Shown one piece after another: positions 1 to 9,419 of a stretch of 64,000 bases of DNA. Position numbers and translations under genes: made by a program. Numbering within the stretch: the stretch's first letter is position 1; every line of letters begins with the position of its first letter. The notes under the pieces are model-generated. The model was not told the origin of the DNA, did not search any database, and saw only the letters and a program-made list of their open reading frames with translations. The stretch covers positions 1,426,001 through 1,490,000 of the forward strand of contig JADJJR010000001.1 in NCBI GenBank assembly GCA_016706425.1, read 5' to 3'. This stretch comes from Elusimicrobiota bacterium (lineage in GTDB: Bacteria > Elusimicrobiota > Elusimicrobia > FEN-1173).

Positions 1-1443
1 GCCCCGGGGCCGCGCGCCGGGAGCACCCGACGGATTTTGGTGATCGGCGGGGGCATCGCCGGGCTCGCCGCCGCCCACCACGCGCGGGAATTGGCGGCCC
101 GACGGGGAGAATCCGTCGATGTCCGCGTCCTGGACGCCGGCCAACGCCCCGGGGGGGTGATCGACACCGGCCGTCGGGAGGGCGTTTTATGGGAAGGCGG
201 GCCGGACAGTTTTATCACCGAAAAACCGGCCGCCTTGGCGCTGGCCCGCCGTTTGGGAATGGAGGGCGCGGTCATCGGCACGAACCGGCGCTTCCAACAA
301 AGCTTTGTGGCCCGGGGGGGACGGCTGCACCCGACGCCGGAGGGGTTCTATCTCTTGGCCCCCACCAAATTGGGGCCGCTGTTTCGTACACGGCTTTTGT
401 CATGGCCCGGGAAAGCCCGCGCCGCTCTGGAGTTCTTTTTGCCGCCGCGACGGGGCGGGGGGGATGAGACCCTCGCTTCGTTCGTTCGACGTCGATTCGG
501 CCGGGAAGTGTTGGATCAATTGGCCCAGCCCATGGTGGCGGGCATTTATTCCGCCGACCCCGAGGAATTGAGCTTGCGGGCCACGTTTCCCCGGTTTTTG
601 GATATGGAGGCGCGCGGCGGGGTGATTCGTTCCTTGCTGGCCGCCCGTCGGCGGGCCGCGGCCGTTCCCGCCGGAACGAGCGGGCCCCGTTACGGGCTTT
701 TTGCGACCTTTCGGGACGGTGTGGGCTCTTTGGTAGACCGGCTCGCGGGGGTTTTGGGCCCCGACGTTTATCAAGGGGGACGCCGCGTCACCCGGTTGGA
801 CAAAACCCCCACCGGTTGGACGGCGACCGATCAAATCGGGGAGACCCACCCGGCCGATGGCGTGATCCTGGCCTGCGCGGCGCCCTTGGCCGGTACTCTG
901 TTGCGGCCCTGGGACGCCCGCTTGGGGGCGCTTTTGTCCGAGATCCCCTACGGCGCGGTGGCGACGGTGAACGTGGCCGTTCGCCGTGATCGACTGCGCC
1001 ATCCCTTGAACGGGTTCGGCTTCGTTGTCCCGGCCAACGAAAAGCGCGTCGTGACGGGGTGCACCTTCAGTTCCGTCAAATTCGAAGGGCGCGCCCCCGA
1101 GGACACGGCCCTTTTGCGCGCGTTTGTGGGGGGGCCCGCCTTGGCGGAAACCGACGACCGGTTGCTGGCCGCCGTTCGGCGCGATCTGGGCGATTTCCTG
1201 GGCATGGAAGAGGCGATGTGGATGGAGTTGCGCCGTTACCCCGGCGCCATGCCCCATTACACGCTCGGGCACGAGGAGCGCGTGGCGGAAATATTCCGAC
1301 GGGTGGAGGGACTTCCGGGGGTCGCCGTTTGCGGCAACGGCTACCGCGGCATCGGTTTGCCCGATTGCATCGCCGGAGGGGAAGAAGCCGCTCGGCGTCT
1401 TTATCGTTCCGCGGGCGCTGTCCCGGAGGAGGTCTTCGCGTGA
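1..1443 (+). CDS. hemY: Protoporphyrinogen/coproporphyrinogen III oxidase, 5' end missing
   Basis: FAD-dependent oxidase of late haem synthesis (HemY/CgoX family). The N-terminal dinucleotide-binding motif LVIGGGIAGLAAAHHA is directly visible. It is followed by the PGG...WEGGPDSFITEKP segment and a C-terminal FAD block (GLPGVAVCGNGYRGIGLPDCIAGGEEAA), both typical of the family. The first in-window start is a TTG at 37, but the frame is open back to base 1 and reads STRRILVIGGG, so the true start is probably upstream of the window. The TGA overlaps the GTG of malQ by 4 nt (GTGA), implying co-transcription. HemY-type enzymes use oxygen (established knowledge), which fits an aerobic lifestyle. 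Confidence 0.9.
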   Translation, partial: APGPRAGSTRRILVIGGGIAGLAAAHHARELAARRGESVDVRVLDAGQRPGGVIDTGRREGVLWEGGPDSFITEKPAALALARRLGMEGAVIGTNRRFQQSFVARGGRLHPTPEGFYLLAPTKLGPLFRTRLLSWPGKARAALEFFLPPRRGGGDETLASFVRRRFGREVLDQLAQPMVAGIYSADPEELSLRATFPRFLDMEARGGVIRSLLAARRRAAAVPAGTSGPRYGLFATFRDGVGSLVDRLAGVLGPDVYQGGRRVTRLDKTPTGWTATDQIGETHPADGVILACAAPLAGTLLRPWDARLGALLSEIPYGAVATVNVAVRRDRLRHPLNGFGFVVPANEKRVVTGCTFSSVKFEGRAPEDTALLRAFVGGPALAETDDRLLAAVRRDLGDFLGMEEAMWMELRRYPGAMPHYTLGHEERVAEIFRRVEGLPGVAVCGNGYRGIGLPDCIAGGEEAARRLYRSAGAVPEEVFA

Positions 1444-3257
1444 GCCAGCACGACTACAGCGCGTTTTTGAACGGGCCGGCCAAGGCCCATTGGGAAAAAG
1501 TCGGCGTTCGTCGCCGGGCCGGGGTGTGCGTTCCTCTGTTCTCTTTGTTTTCCGACGACAGCATCGGCATCGGCGACCTGCACGATCTCAACGCCCTCGT
1601 GGATTGGTGCGCCCAGGTCGGGTTGACGATCGCGCAACTGTTGCCGCTCAACGACGTCGGTTACGATTTCGCCCCCTACAGCGCCAAAAGTTCCTTCGCC
1701 TTGGATCCCATGTACTTGTCCCTTCGCAAACTGGACGGCGTCGACGTAACGAAATTCGCGAACGAACTCCGCGACCTGGCCCGTTCGTTCCCCACGGGCG
1801 GGCGGGTCAATTACGCCATCAAGAGCGCCAAGATGGCCCTCCTCTGGAAAATGTATCAAGCCCGCGTCGTGCCGGAAACGCCGCGATTCGCCCGCTATCA
1901 GGAGGCCAACGCCTATTGGTTGCGGGACGACGCCCTTTACAAAGTCTTGAAGACGCGGTTCCAAGGGGCCACCTGGGAAGAATGGCCCCTGCCCTACCGC
2001 CAGCGGACCCCGGAGGTTTTGGAACGACTCGCCGAGGAAGAAAGAGACACGGTGCGCTTCCACGAATGGGTTCAATGGCAATTGTTCGAGCAGTTCGACA
2101 ACGCCAAACGACACGCCCGACGAAAGGGCGTGCTCTTCATGGGCGACATGCCTTTCCTGGTCGCGCGCGATTCCGCCGACGTGTGGTCGCACCCGGGTTA
2201 TTTCAAATTGGACCTTTCCTCCGGCGCCCCGCCGGATCTTTATTTTGCGGGGGGACAACGCTGGGGCATGCCCCCTTACAATTGGCCCGCCCTGGCGGCC
2301 GCCGGTTACGATTACATCGTCCAGAAACTTCGTTACGCCGAGAACTTTTACGATTTCTTCCGCGTGGACCACGTCATCGGCGTGTTCCGCGTTTTCACGA
2401 TCCCCTTGAGTTCGCCGCCCGAACGGCAGGGCCTCGATGGGCTTTTTGACCCGCCGGACGAATCCCTTTGGGAAGAGCACGGGCGGCGGTTGTTGACCAC
2501 CATGTTGGGGGCCACGCGCATGCTGCCCTGCGGCGAGGACTTGGGCGTGGTCCCGCCCTGCTCCTACAAGGTGCTGGCCGAACTTTCCATCCCGGGCTTG
2601 GAAGTGATGCGCTGGGCCCGGGATTGGGGAAAAACGAACGATTTTTTATCGACGGATAAATACCGCCCCAACGCCGTGGCCGTGGCCTCGACCCACGACA
2701 TGACGCCCGTCGCCGCCTGGTGGAAACAGGAGGCCGCGACCGTGGACGATTACTTTTTTCAACTGAAGTGCGCCGCCCGCCGATTGGACTACGAGACCGT
2801 CGCCGCCAAATTGTTCGAACCCGCCGTTAACGGCCGTCGCCGCTGGCGGGCGGAGATCGATACCGAAGAGGTTTTTTTGTGGAACCTCGGCATTCCGGCC
2901 GAGCGCGCCGGCGATTTCTTGGATCTTTTCCGGTCGACCCGCTTTGAACGGGAAGCTTATTGGCGTTTCCTCGGGCTTTCGGGCCGGGTGTACCCCAAAC
3001 CCACACCGCGGTTCGTGCAACGCGTGCTGGAAAAAGCCAACGAGTCGGCATCCATATTCAGTGTTCAGTTGTTCCAGGATTGGCTGGCGACCGCCGGGGT
3101 GATACCCAAAGACCTCGGTTCGGACCGCATCAACCTGCCGGGCTCCATCGGCGCCCACAACTGGAGCTTTGTGTCGCCGCTGTCCCTGGAGGAACTCGTC
3201 AAATGGCCGGGCAACCGGGGCATTTTGGAACTGAACCGACGGACGGGGCGCGCGTGA
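1440..3257 (+). CDS. malQ: 4-alpha-glucanotransferase (GH77 amylomaltase)
   Basis: Disproportionating enzyme of maltodextrin/glycogen metabolism, cytoplasmic, 605 residues. GH77 hallmarks are visible: LFSLFSDDSIGIGDLHDL near the N terminus, YAKSSFALDPMYLSL, the nucleophile region FFRVDHVIGVFRVF, the acid/base loop GEDLGVVP and the STHDM motif. The start is GTG 1440, with a strong GGAGGA ribosome site about 9 nt upstream, overlapping the hemY stop. A longer open frame running back to 1059 is a read-through of hemY in another frame and was rejected. The stop overlaps the GTG of the next gene. The neighbours do not suggest a dedicated maltose operon. Confidence 0.95.
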   Translation: MSQHDYSAFLNGPAKAHWEKVGVRRRAGVCVPLFSLFSDDSIGIGDLHDLNALVDWCAQVGLTIAQLLPLNDVGYDFAPYSAKSSFALDPMYLSLRKLDGVDVTKFANELRDLARSFPTGGRVNYAIKSAKMALLWKMYQARVVPETPRFARYQEANAYWLRDDALYKVLKTRFQGATWEEWPLPYRQRTPEVLERLAEEERDTVRFHEWVQWQLFEQFDNAKRHARRKGVLFMGDMPFLVARDSADVWSHPGYFKLDLSSGAPPDLYFAGGQRWGMPPYNWPALAAAGYDYIVQKLRYAENFYDFFRVDHVIGVFRVFTIPLSSPPERQGLDGLFDPPDESLWEEHGRRLLTTMLGATRMLPCGEDLGVVPPCSYKVLAELSIPGLEVMRWARDWGKTNDFLSTDKYRPNAVAVASTHDMTPVAAWWKQEAATVDDYFFQLKCAARRLDYETVAAKLFEPAVNGRRRWRAEIDTEEVFLWNLGIPAERAGDFLDLFRSTRFEREAYWRFLGLSGRVYPKPTPRFVQRVLEKANESASIFSVQLFQDWLATAGVIPKDLGSDRINLPGSIGAHNWSFVSPLSLEELVKWPGNRGILELNRRTGRA

Positions 3258-4009
3258 GCGAACCCGTCGTCCGCGTCGCGGGCCTGCGCAAGGGCTACAA
3301 AAATGTCGTCGCCCTGGACGGTGTCGATTTTTACGTGCGTCGGGGGGAGATCTACGGCCTGCTGGGCCCCAACGGCGCCGGAAAAACCACCGCCATACAT
3401 ATCTTGCTCGGCGTCTTGAGCCCCACTTCCGGCGAGGTGTCGGTGTTGGGGCTCTCTCCGGCGCGCGATCGGGTTCGGCTCGCCCCGCGGGTCAATTTCT
3501 GTTCGGCCTATGTCCAAATGCCCTTCAACCTCAGTGCCCGTCAAAATCTGGACATCTACGCCCGTCTCTACGACGTGAAGAACCCGGCGGAGAAAATACG
3601 GTCTTTGCTCGAACAATTCCGCCTCTCCAACCACGCCAAAAGCAAAACCGGTTCCCTGTCGTCCGGGGAACAAACGCGCTTGAACCTCTGCAAGGCGCTG
3701 CTGAACGACCCCGAACTGCTGTTTTTGGACGAACCCACGGCCAGCCTCGACCCGGACATCGCGGACCTCGTCCGGCGGCAGCTGATTGAACTCCGCCGCG
3801 ACAAGGGGTTGACCATCGTCTACACATCGCACAACATGGCCGAGGTCGAGGCGCTCTGCGATCGCGTGCTCTTCATCCACCGCGGTCGCGCCATGGCGGA
3901 GGGCACCCCCCTTGAAATCCAACAGCGGTTCCGCCAGGAATCCCTCGAAAAAGTGTTCATCCATTTGGCGCGGACGGGCGACGTCATGGACGCGGGGGCG
4001 GCTTCATGA
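3254..4009 (+). CDS. ABC transporter ATP-binding protein
   Basis: 251-residue nucleotide-binding subunit. Walker A is GPNGAGKTT, the signature is LSSGEQTRL, Walker B is ELLFLDEPTASLDPD, and the switch histidine is in YTSHNMAEVE. It starts at GTG 3254, overlapping the malQ stop, and ends in an ATGA overlap with the permease, so the two form a simple half-transporter pair. The CcmA/NatA-like layout points to an ABC-2 exporter. The substrate cannot be read from sequence. Confidence 0.93.
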   Translation: MSEPVVRVAGLRKGYKNVVALDGVDFYVRRGEIYGLLGPNGAGKTTAIHILLGVLSPTSGEVSVLGLSPARDRVRLAPRVNFCSAYVQMPFNLSARQNLDIYARLYDVKNPAEKIRSLLEQFRLSNHAKSKTGSLSSGEQTRLNLCKALLNDPELLFLDEPTASLDPDIADLVRRQLIELRRDKGLTIVYTSHNMAEVEALCDRVLFIHRGRAMAEGTPLEIQQRFRQESLEKVFIHLARTGDVMDAGAAS

Positions 4010-4794
4010 AACGCATCCGGACCGTGGTGCGGCGTTACGTTTTGATCCATATAAAAAGCCCGGCCCGCCTCTTGGACCTGTTTTTTTGGCCGGTCATGGA
4101 GCTGTTCGTTTGGGGATTCTTTTCGTTGTACTTGGTCAAATTGGATCTGGGAATGGGTGGGCGCATGACCATCACCCTCATTAACGCATTGGTTTTTTGG
4201 GACATCCTCTACCGATCGCAACAATCCCTTAGCTTGGCGTTCATGGAAGAATTGTGGACCCGCAACGTGGTCAACCTCCTCATCTCGCCGCTGAGGCATT
4301 TGGAGTGGGTGTTGGGGGCTTACATTTATGGAATCATCAAAACCGGCATCATTGTCGGTCTCTTGCTCGCGCTGGCCACGCTCTTTTACGCGTTTAACGT
4401 CGGGGCCCTGGGTTTTTATCTGGCCCCCATGAGCTTCAACCTCTTGTTGTTCGGCTACGGCGTGGGGCTTTTCACGACGGGGCTGCTCCTGCGTTGGGGG
4501 CACGCCGCCGAAGCCCTGATTTGGGCCATCCCCTTTTTGATTCAACCCTTTTCGGCCATCTTCTATCCTCTGAGCGTTTACCCGGGTTGGTTGAAGCCCC
4601 TTGTGCTCCTGTTGCCGAGCACCCACGTCATGGAATCCATGAGGGGACTGATCGAAACCGGCGTGTACGATTGGCGTTCTTTTTTCATCGCCTTGGGGCT
4701 CAACATCGTTTTCACAATTTTGTTCACCTGGTTCTGTGTGCGCATGCTGGAGCGGGGGCGAACCAACGGCCAGTTGGTTCGTATGGCGGGTTAA
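4006..4794 (+). CDS. ABC-2 type transporter permease
   Basis: 262-residue integral membrane protein with about six hydrophobic segments (for example LLDLFFWPVMELFVWGFFSLYLV and GIIKTGIIVGLLLALATLF). It has the ABC-2 layout and a conserved-looking P-F-x-I-x-P core (AIPFLIQPFSAIFYPLSVYPGWL). It begins at the ATG inside the ATGA overlap with the ATPase gene, so the pair is translationally coupled. Family members export lipids, polysaccharides or drugs; the cargo here is unknown. Confidence 0.9.
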   Translation: MKRIRTVVRRYVLIHIKSPARLLDLFFWPVMELFVWGFFSLYLVKLDLGMGGRMTITLINALVFWDILYRSQQSLSLAFMEELWTRNVVNLLISPLRHLEWVLGAYIYGIIKTGIIVGLLLALATLFYAFNVGALGFYLAPMSFNLLLFGYGVGLFTTGLLLRWGHAAEALIWAIPFLIQPFSAIFYPLSVYPGWLKPLVLLLPSTHVMESMRGLIETGVYDWRSFFIALGLNIVFTILFTWFCVRMLERGRTNGQLVRMAG

Positions 4795-4808
4795 TAAACG
4801 GAGGAATT

Positions 4809-5585
4809 ATGAAGAAACACCTGGCGTTGGCTTTGGTTCTTTTTTCAACAGTGTCATCGTGGGCGGCCTTGAAAACAAAGGACGTCGAATACCACGACGG
4901 CGACACGGTGTTGCGCGGGTATTTGGCCTACGACGGCGGGTCCCTTCGCGCGCGGCCCGGGATCGTTCTTGTGCACGAATGGAAGGGCCTGGGCGACTAC
5001 GCCAAGGAGCGCGCGCGCCAGTTGGGCATGCAGGGGTACGTGGTTTTCGCCATCGATATGTACGGCAAAGGCGTATACGCCAAGGACCACGAGGAGGCGG
5101 CCCGGTTGTCGGGGGTTTATTTCAAAGACCGTGATCTGATGCGCCGCCGGGCCCTCGCCGGACTGGAAACGCTCAAAAAGACACCGTTGGTCGATCCCGC
5201 GCGCATGGCGGCCATCGGCTATTGCTTCGGGGGCACGACGGTGTTGGAATTGGCCCGAGCCGGCACGGACTTGCGGGGCGTGGCCAGTTTTCATGGAAAC
5301 CTGGCCACGCCGTCGCCCGCGGCCCAGGGGGGCGTGAAAGCCAAGGTGTTGGTGTTGCACGGGGCCGGGGACGCCTGGACCGCCGGAGACATTCCCGCCT
5401 TTCAGAAAGAAATGACGGAAGCCGACGTTGACTGGCAATTGATTTCTTACGGCGGGGCCGTCCACAGCTTCACGGTGCCGACCGCGGGCAACAACCCTTC
5501 CACCGGAATGGCCTACAACGCCGCCGCGGACAAACGTTCCCACCGCGCCTTGCTGGATTTCCTGCGGGAAATCTTTCGTCCTTAA
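4809..5585 (+). CDS. Dienelactone hydrolase family protein, secreted
   Basis: 258-residue alpha/beta hydrolase with an N-terminal signal peptide (MKKHLALALVLFSTVSSWA), so probably periplasmic. The catalytic triad of the dienelactone hydrolase family is visible: nucleophile Cys in IGYCFGGTTVLELA, Asp in LHGAGDAWTAG, and His in GGAVHSFTVP. A clear GGAGG site sits 5 nt upstream of ATG 4809. It follows the exporter by 14 nt and precedes dsbD by 6 nt, so it is likely in the same transcript. The natural substrate is unknown; family members hydrolyse small lactones and esters. Confidence 0.88.
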   Translation: MKKHLALALVLFSTVSSWAALKTKDVEYHDGDTVLRGYLAYDGGSLRARPGIVLVHEWKGLGDYAKERARQLGMQGYVVFAIDMYGKGVYAKDHEEAARLSGVYFKDRDLMRRRALAGLETLKKTPLVDPARMAAIGYCFGGTTVLELARAGTDLRGVASFHGNLATPSPAAQGGVKAKVLVLHGAGDAWTAGDIPAFQKEMTEADVDWQLISYGGAVHSFTVPTAGNNPSTGMAYNAAADKRSHRALLDFLREIFRP

Positions 5586-5591
5586 CCTCTC

Positions 5592-7340
5592 ATGATGCGT
5601 TGGGCGCTTCTCTTTTTTGCCTTGGGTTCGCCCCTGGGGGCCGTCCCCGGGGCGGGGCACACGCGGGCTTCCCTTCATATTGAAACGCCGACCGTGGCCC
5701 CCGGACAAACGGTGTGGGCCGCCGTGCGGCTGGAGATGGACCCGGGTTGGCACACTTATTGGAAAGATCCCGGCGACTCCGGCATGGCCACGCGGATCCG
5801 CTGGCAACTGCCGCCGGGGTTCACCGCCGGGGAGATCCAATGGCCCCGGCCGGAGATCATACGGATCCCGCCGCTCACGGATTACGGCTACCACGGGGAG
5901 GCCGTCCTCCTCGTCCCGATCACGGCGCCGGATCGGATCAAGGAGAATTCCGTCGTCCTATCCGCCCGGGTCGATTGGCTGGAGTGCAAAGAAATCTGTG
6001 TTCCGGGAAAAGCCGAATTAAGCGTCACACGGCCCGTCACGGGGTCGCCGACGCCCCCGGCCCCGGAATCCGCCCGGTTTTTCGCCGCGGCGCGTTCAAA
6101 GCTTCCCTCGCCCGATGAAGACCCCTATGCCTTTGCCCACAAACCGGCCGCGATTTCCGGCGCATTGGCGCTCTTCTTCGCCTTTTTGGGAGGATTGCTG
6201 CTCAACCTGATGCCCTGCGTCCTTCCCGTTCTATCGATCAAAGTGCTCGGATTCCTTAAAGACACCGGTGCCGCTGGACGGAAAAACGCTTGGCTTTACA
6301 CCGCCGGCGTGGTCGCGTCCTTTTGGTTGTTGGCGGGGGCTCTGCTCGCCCTGAGAGCGGCCGGCCAACCCTTGGGCTGGGGCTTCCAATTGCAGTCCCC
6401 GGTCTTCGTCCTACTGTTGATTCTTCTCTTTTTTATTTTGGGGTTAAGCCTGTTGGGCGTTTTTGAAGTGGGAACTTCCATGATCGGTTTGGCCACCTTC
6501 AGTGGAAAAACGGGGGCGCTGTCCGCCTTCTTCAGCGGAGCGCTGGCCGTGGCCGTGGCGACCCCTTGCACGGCCCCTCTCATGGGACCCGCCATCGGAT
6601 ACGCCATCACTCAACCGGCGCTTCAATCCCTGGGGATTTTCACCGCCTTGGCCGTCGGCCTGGCCCTGCCTTACCTGTTGTTGGCCCATTTCCCGTCGGC
6701 GCTTCGTTGGGTGCCGAGACCCGGTCCCTGGATGATCACCTTGAAACAATTTATGGCGTTTTTGTTTTTTGGAACCTGCCTGTGGTTGCTCTGGGTGTTG
6801 GGCCTCCAGGGGGGGGTGAACGTCCTCTCGCGCGCGCTCGTCGGTCTCTGGGTGTTGGGCTTGGCCGCCTGGCTTTATGGACCCCTGCGGTCCAACGCTC
6901 GGACCGAAGGGGGGAAAAGAAAATGGACGGGGTTGGCCCTTGCGTTGGCTGTCCTCGGTGTCACCACCGCCCTCCCTCGTTCCACGCGCCATGAAATTCA
7001 ATGGGAAACCTACAGCGAGGATCGCCTTGCGCAAGCGCGCGCGGAGGGCCGGCCGGTTTTCGTGGACTTTACCGCCGCCTGGTGCCTCACCTGCCAAGTG
7101 AACGAAAAAACCACCTTGAGCACCCGGTCCGTTCAATCCGCATTTAAAGAAAGCAACGTCGTGCCTTTGAAAGCCGATTGGACCAACCGCGATCCGGTGA
7201 TCACCGCGGCCCTGGAACGGCATGGCCGGAGCGGGGTTCCCCTTTACGTTTTCTATCCCGTGGGGAAAGAACCGATCTTGCTGCCCGCTCTAATAAAACC
7301 CAACGACGTTACCAAAGCCATTAAAGGAGAAATGAAATGA
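5592..7340 (+). CDS. dsbD: DsbD/ScsB-type thiol:disulfide interchange protein
   Basis: 582-residue membrane electron conveyor carrying reducing power from cytoplasmic thioredoxin to the periplasm. Domain order: a signal segment; an N-terminal periplasmic sandwich domain with the cysteine pair in WLECKEICVPG; an eight-helix transmembrane core starting at FLGGLLLNLMPCVLPVLSIKVL, with the second membrane cysteine in VATPCTAPLMGP; and a C-terminal thioredoxin domain with the active site AAWCLTC. All three redox pairs are present, so it should be functional. The stop overlaps the ATG of the next gene (ATGA). Confidence 0.93.
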   Translation: MMRWALLFFALGSPLGAVPGAGHTRASLHIETPTVAPGQTVWAAVRLEMDPGWHTYWKDPGDSGMATRIRWQLPPGFTAGEIQWPRPEIIRIPPLTDYGYHGEAVLLVPITAPDRIKENSVVLSARVDWLECKEICVPGKAELSVTRPVTGSPTPPAPESARFFAAARSKLPSPDEDPYAFAHKPAAISGALALFFAFLGGLLLNLMPCVLPVLSIKVLGFLKDTGAAGRKNAWLYTAGVVASFWLLAGALLALRAAGQPLGWGFQLQSPVFVLLLILLFFILGLSLLGVFEVGTSMIGLATFSGKTGALSAFFSGALAVAVATPCTAPLMGPAIGYAITQPALQSLGIFTALAVGLALPYLLLAHFPSALRWVPRPGPWMITLKQFMAFLFFGTCLWLLWVLGLQGGVNVLSRALVGLWVLGLAAWLYGPLRSNARTEGGKRKWTGLALALAVLGVTTALPRSTRHEIQWETYSEDRLAQARAEGRPVFVDFTAAWCLTCQVNEKTTLSTRSVQSAFKESNVVPLKADWTNRDPVITAALERHGRSGVPLYVFYPVGKEPILLPALIKPNDVTKAIKGEMK

Positions 7341-7942
7341 AACGGCACCCATTGATCCATTTGTTTTTTATTTCGTTGCTGGCCGCGCCTCTTTGCGCGG
7401 AAGTGAAAACGAGCCAACCGGCCCCGGATTTTCAATTGACCGATGTGGACGGGAAGAAACGCACTCTCTCGGAACACAAAGGCCAATGGGTCGTTTTGGA
7501 ATGGATTAACCACGGATGCCCCTTCGTTCGTAAACATTACGAGGGGGGGAACATGCAAGCCTTGCAGAAGGAATTTTCGGCGCGCGGGGTGCGTTGGCTG
7601 TCGGTGTGTTCTTCCGCGAAGGGGAAACAAGGACACATGACACCCGGGGAATGGCGCGACACTGTCAAAAGCAAAGGGAGCCGAGCGACGGCGGTCCTCT
7701 TGGACCCGAACGGTGACGTGGGGCGCCTCTACGGGGCCAAAACAACCCCCCATATGTTCATCATTGACCCAAAGGGCGTTTTGGTCTATCAAGGCGCCAT
7801 CGATGATACTGCTTCGGCGGATTCCGCCGACATTCCTTCGTCGACCAACTATGTTCGTGAAGCCTTAAACCAAGGCCTTTCGGGCAAAACCATCGAAAAC
7901 GCCGAAACCAAACCCTACGGCTGTTCCGTCAAATATAAGTAA
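7337..7942 (+). CDS. AhpC/TSA-family thioredoxin-fold protein, secreted
   Basis: 201-residue protein with a signal peptide (LIHLFFISLLAAPLCA) and a peroxiredoxin/TlpA-like fold: APDFQLTDVDGKKRTLSEHKGQWVVLEWINHGCPFVRKHYEG. There is a single cysteine where thioredoxins have CxxC (GCPFVRKHY), as in the 'thioredoxin family protein' branch of AhpC/TSA. It overlaps dsbD by 4 nt, which strongly suggests DsbD keeps it reduced in the periplasm. Whether it reduces peroxides or other substrates is not decidable from sequence. Confidence 0.88.
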   Translation: MKRHPLIHLFFISLLAAPLCAEVKTSQPAPDFQLTDVDGKKRTLSEHKGQWVVLEWINHGCPFVRKHYEGGNMQALQKEFSARGVRWLSVCSSAKGKQGHMTPGEWRDTVKSKGSRATAVLLDPNGDVGRLYGAKTTPHMFIIDPKGVLVYQGAIDDTASADSADIPSSTNYVREALNQGLSGKTIENAETKPYGCSVKYK

Positions 7943-7947
7943 ATTGA

Positions 7948-7953
7948 TATAAT
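7948..7953 (+). promoter_or_regulatory. -10 box of tRNA-Met gene
   Basis: A perfect TATAAT lies 11 nt before the first base of the tRNA, in an AT-rich pocket (GATATAATAAAAAGATAC) between two GC-rich genes. No good -35 is visible. Confidence 0.6.
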
Positions 7954-7964
7954 AAAAAGATACC

Positions 7965-8038
7965 GGCGGGGTAGCTCAGCTGGTTAGAGCGCACGCTTCA
8001 TAAGCGTGAGGTCGAGAGTTCGATCCTCTCCCCCGCTA
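7965..8038 (+). tRNA. tRNA with CAT anticodon (elongator Met, or Ile2)
   Basis: Full cloverleaf: acceptor GGCGGGG/CCCCGCT (the first pair is G-U), D-arm GCTC...GAGC, anticodon stem CACGC/GCGTG around loop TTCATAA, and T-arm GAGAG/CTCTC with TTCGATC. The discriminator is A and CCA is not encoded. It lacks the three G-C pairs and first-pair mismatch of initiator tRNA, so it is an elongator tRNA-Met or a lysidine-modified tRNA-Ile2. Sequence alone does not separate these. Confidence 0.93.
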
Positions 8039-8042
8039 GAAT

Positions 8043-9419
8043 TTATGGGACGTAATCCCATGTCGAGATGTAGGGACGCATGGGCAAGTAGGGCGGTGGG
8101 TATAACAACAGGTTGGGGTCCGCGTTCACGGTAAGAGCAAAGGGCAATAAAACCGGCCATTCGACCACGCGTCCGAACAAACTCCCGTCTATCGTAAGCC
8201 CAAGCCTCGCACTGTCGAAAACCCGGATGCTGCCCGTCTTCGTGTAAAAAAATCCATTGACGCGCTGATTCGCCCCCACGGCCGTTACATCAAAATTCAG
8301 ATCCGATTCGGCCAGCACGCACAGATTTTGGGTCGACGAAGCGCTGTTGGTCCCGTTTTGATAAACCAAATCATCCATAATGGTCACATTCCCACCCAAT
8401 CCGGAATCCTGACGAGCGACGATAGTGACTTGTTTGTCGACGAGGCCATGAACGGTGAGATCGGCCCCTCTGACCACGATAGTCGCGGTGGTCGGGACAG
8501 TCCAATCCATCGGCACGCCGGCGCTCGTTACGCGCAATGTCGCCGGAGGAATAAATTCAAAATCCAGAACGAAACCCCCGCTGGTCACGATGTAGGTGCT
8601 CTGTCGGCTGTCGAAATAGTCCAACCGCGCTCCCATGCCGGGGTTCGTAATGTCGATGGTCGGCACGAAAGGGTTGTTTAATGGGGTGGCCACGGCCGCG
8701 CCACTGGGCTGGGAGGGGGGGTAGCTGTTAATTGTTACGGGAAGAATGGTGCCACCCGCCGGCGTGTAATTGCGGCAAAAAACAGCGAGATTGGGGCCCA
8801 GGATCGCTCCGGCCGCGTTGAAATCCCCTTCGACCACCAAAACACCGTTCTGGAATGTCACGGGCCCCGCGCCTCCGTTCGTGTCCAGATCCCCGTTCAC
8901 CCACATACTTCCATCGACTGTCGTAAATTGCCCATCCACCGACCCCCAATAGTTGTAAGCCGCTGGGGCCCCGTCCGGCGCGTCCCACATGTGCTCGAAG
9001 CGGGTCAAATCCGAGCGAAAGTGAAAGACCGCCGTGACCCCTTTGTCGGCCCATTTTTTAAGATTGGGACTGCGGACGAATCGCCCCCTTGAATTGACCA
9101 ACACCCATTTGTCCATCCTGTTGGGTGTCCAGGTCGCGTCCGCTTCCCCTTGGTTTGCCCAACTCAATTGGATGCGGCCCATATACTTCGGGTCAAAAAT
9201 ATCCCGGTTGTAATCCGCAGCGAACGTTCGCATCATGTCGGTCATCATCACTCCCGCGTATTCCCGGGCGGTTTTTATGTTTTTGTCCCGAACGGCGTAA
9301 CGGCTTTCGCGCGCGGCGTTGCGTTGAATGATGAGCAGGACGGGGAACAAAATCAAAAGCAACATAAACACGAGGGTCATGCCCAACCCGGACACAGCGG
9401 GGCGGCGGGCTCGTCTCAT
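8043..9419 (-). CDS. PilX-like / DUF4900-like surface protein with N-terminal membrane anchor
   Basis: 458 residues. An N-terminal hydrophobic helix (GLGMTLVFMLLLILFPVLLIIQ) follows a short basic leader. After it comes a long soluble domain rich in beta-type, glycine/asparagine-rich sequence (NVTIMDDLVYQNGTNS, GSLFGRVVEWP). This is the layout of PilX-like or DUF4900-like proteins that accompany type IV pilus or type II secretion minor pilins. The G/E positions of a canonical class III cleavage site are not clear. It is the last gene of a three-gene cluster, overlapping its upstream neighbour by ATGA. Exact function is unknown. Confidence 0.7.
   Translation of the reverse strand: MRRARRPAVSGLGMTLVFMLLLILFPVLLIIQRNAARESRYAVRDKNIKTAREYAGVMMTDMMRTFAADYNRDIFDPKYMGRIQLSWANQGEADATWTPNRMDKWVLVNSRGRFVRSPNLKKWADKGVTAVFHFRSDLTRFEHMWDAPDGAPAAYNYWGSVDGQFTTVDGSMWVNGDLDTNGGAGPVTFQNGVLVVEGDFNAAGAILGPNLAVFCRNYTPAGGTILPVTINSYPPSQPSGAAVATPLNNPFVPTIDITNPGMGARLDYFDSRQSTYIVTSGGFVLDFEFIPPATLRVTSAGVPMDWTVPTTATIVVRGADLTVHGLVDKQVTIVARQDSGLGGNVTIMDDLVYQNGTNSASSTQNLCVLAESDLNFDVTAVGANQRVNGFFYTKTGSIRVFDSARLGLTIDGSLFGRVVEWPVLLPFALTVNADPNLLLYPPPYLPMRPYISTWDYVP

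Noticed and set aside
1059..1440. N-terminal extension of malQ
   Set aside because: The extended frame is a shadow of the hemY coding sequence; GTG 1440 has a strong ribosome site and gives the normal GH77 N terminus.
7965..8038. Initiator tRNA-Met
   Set aside because: It lacks the three G-C pairs in the anticodon stem and the mismatched first acceptor pair of initiators.
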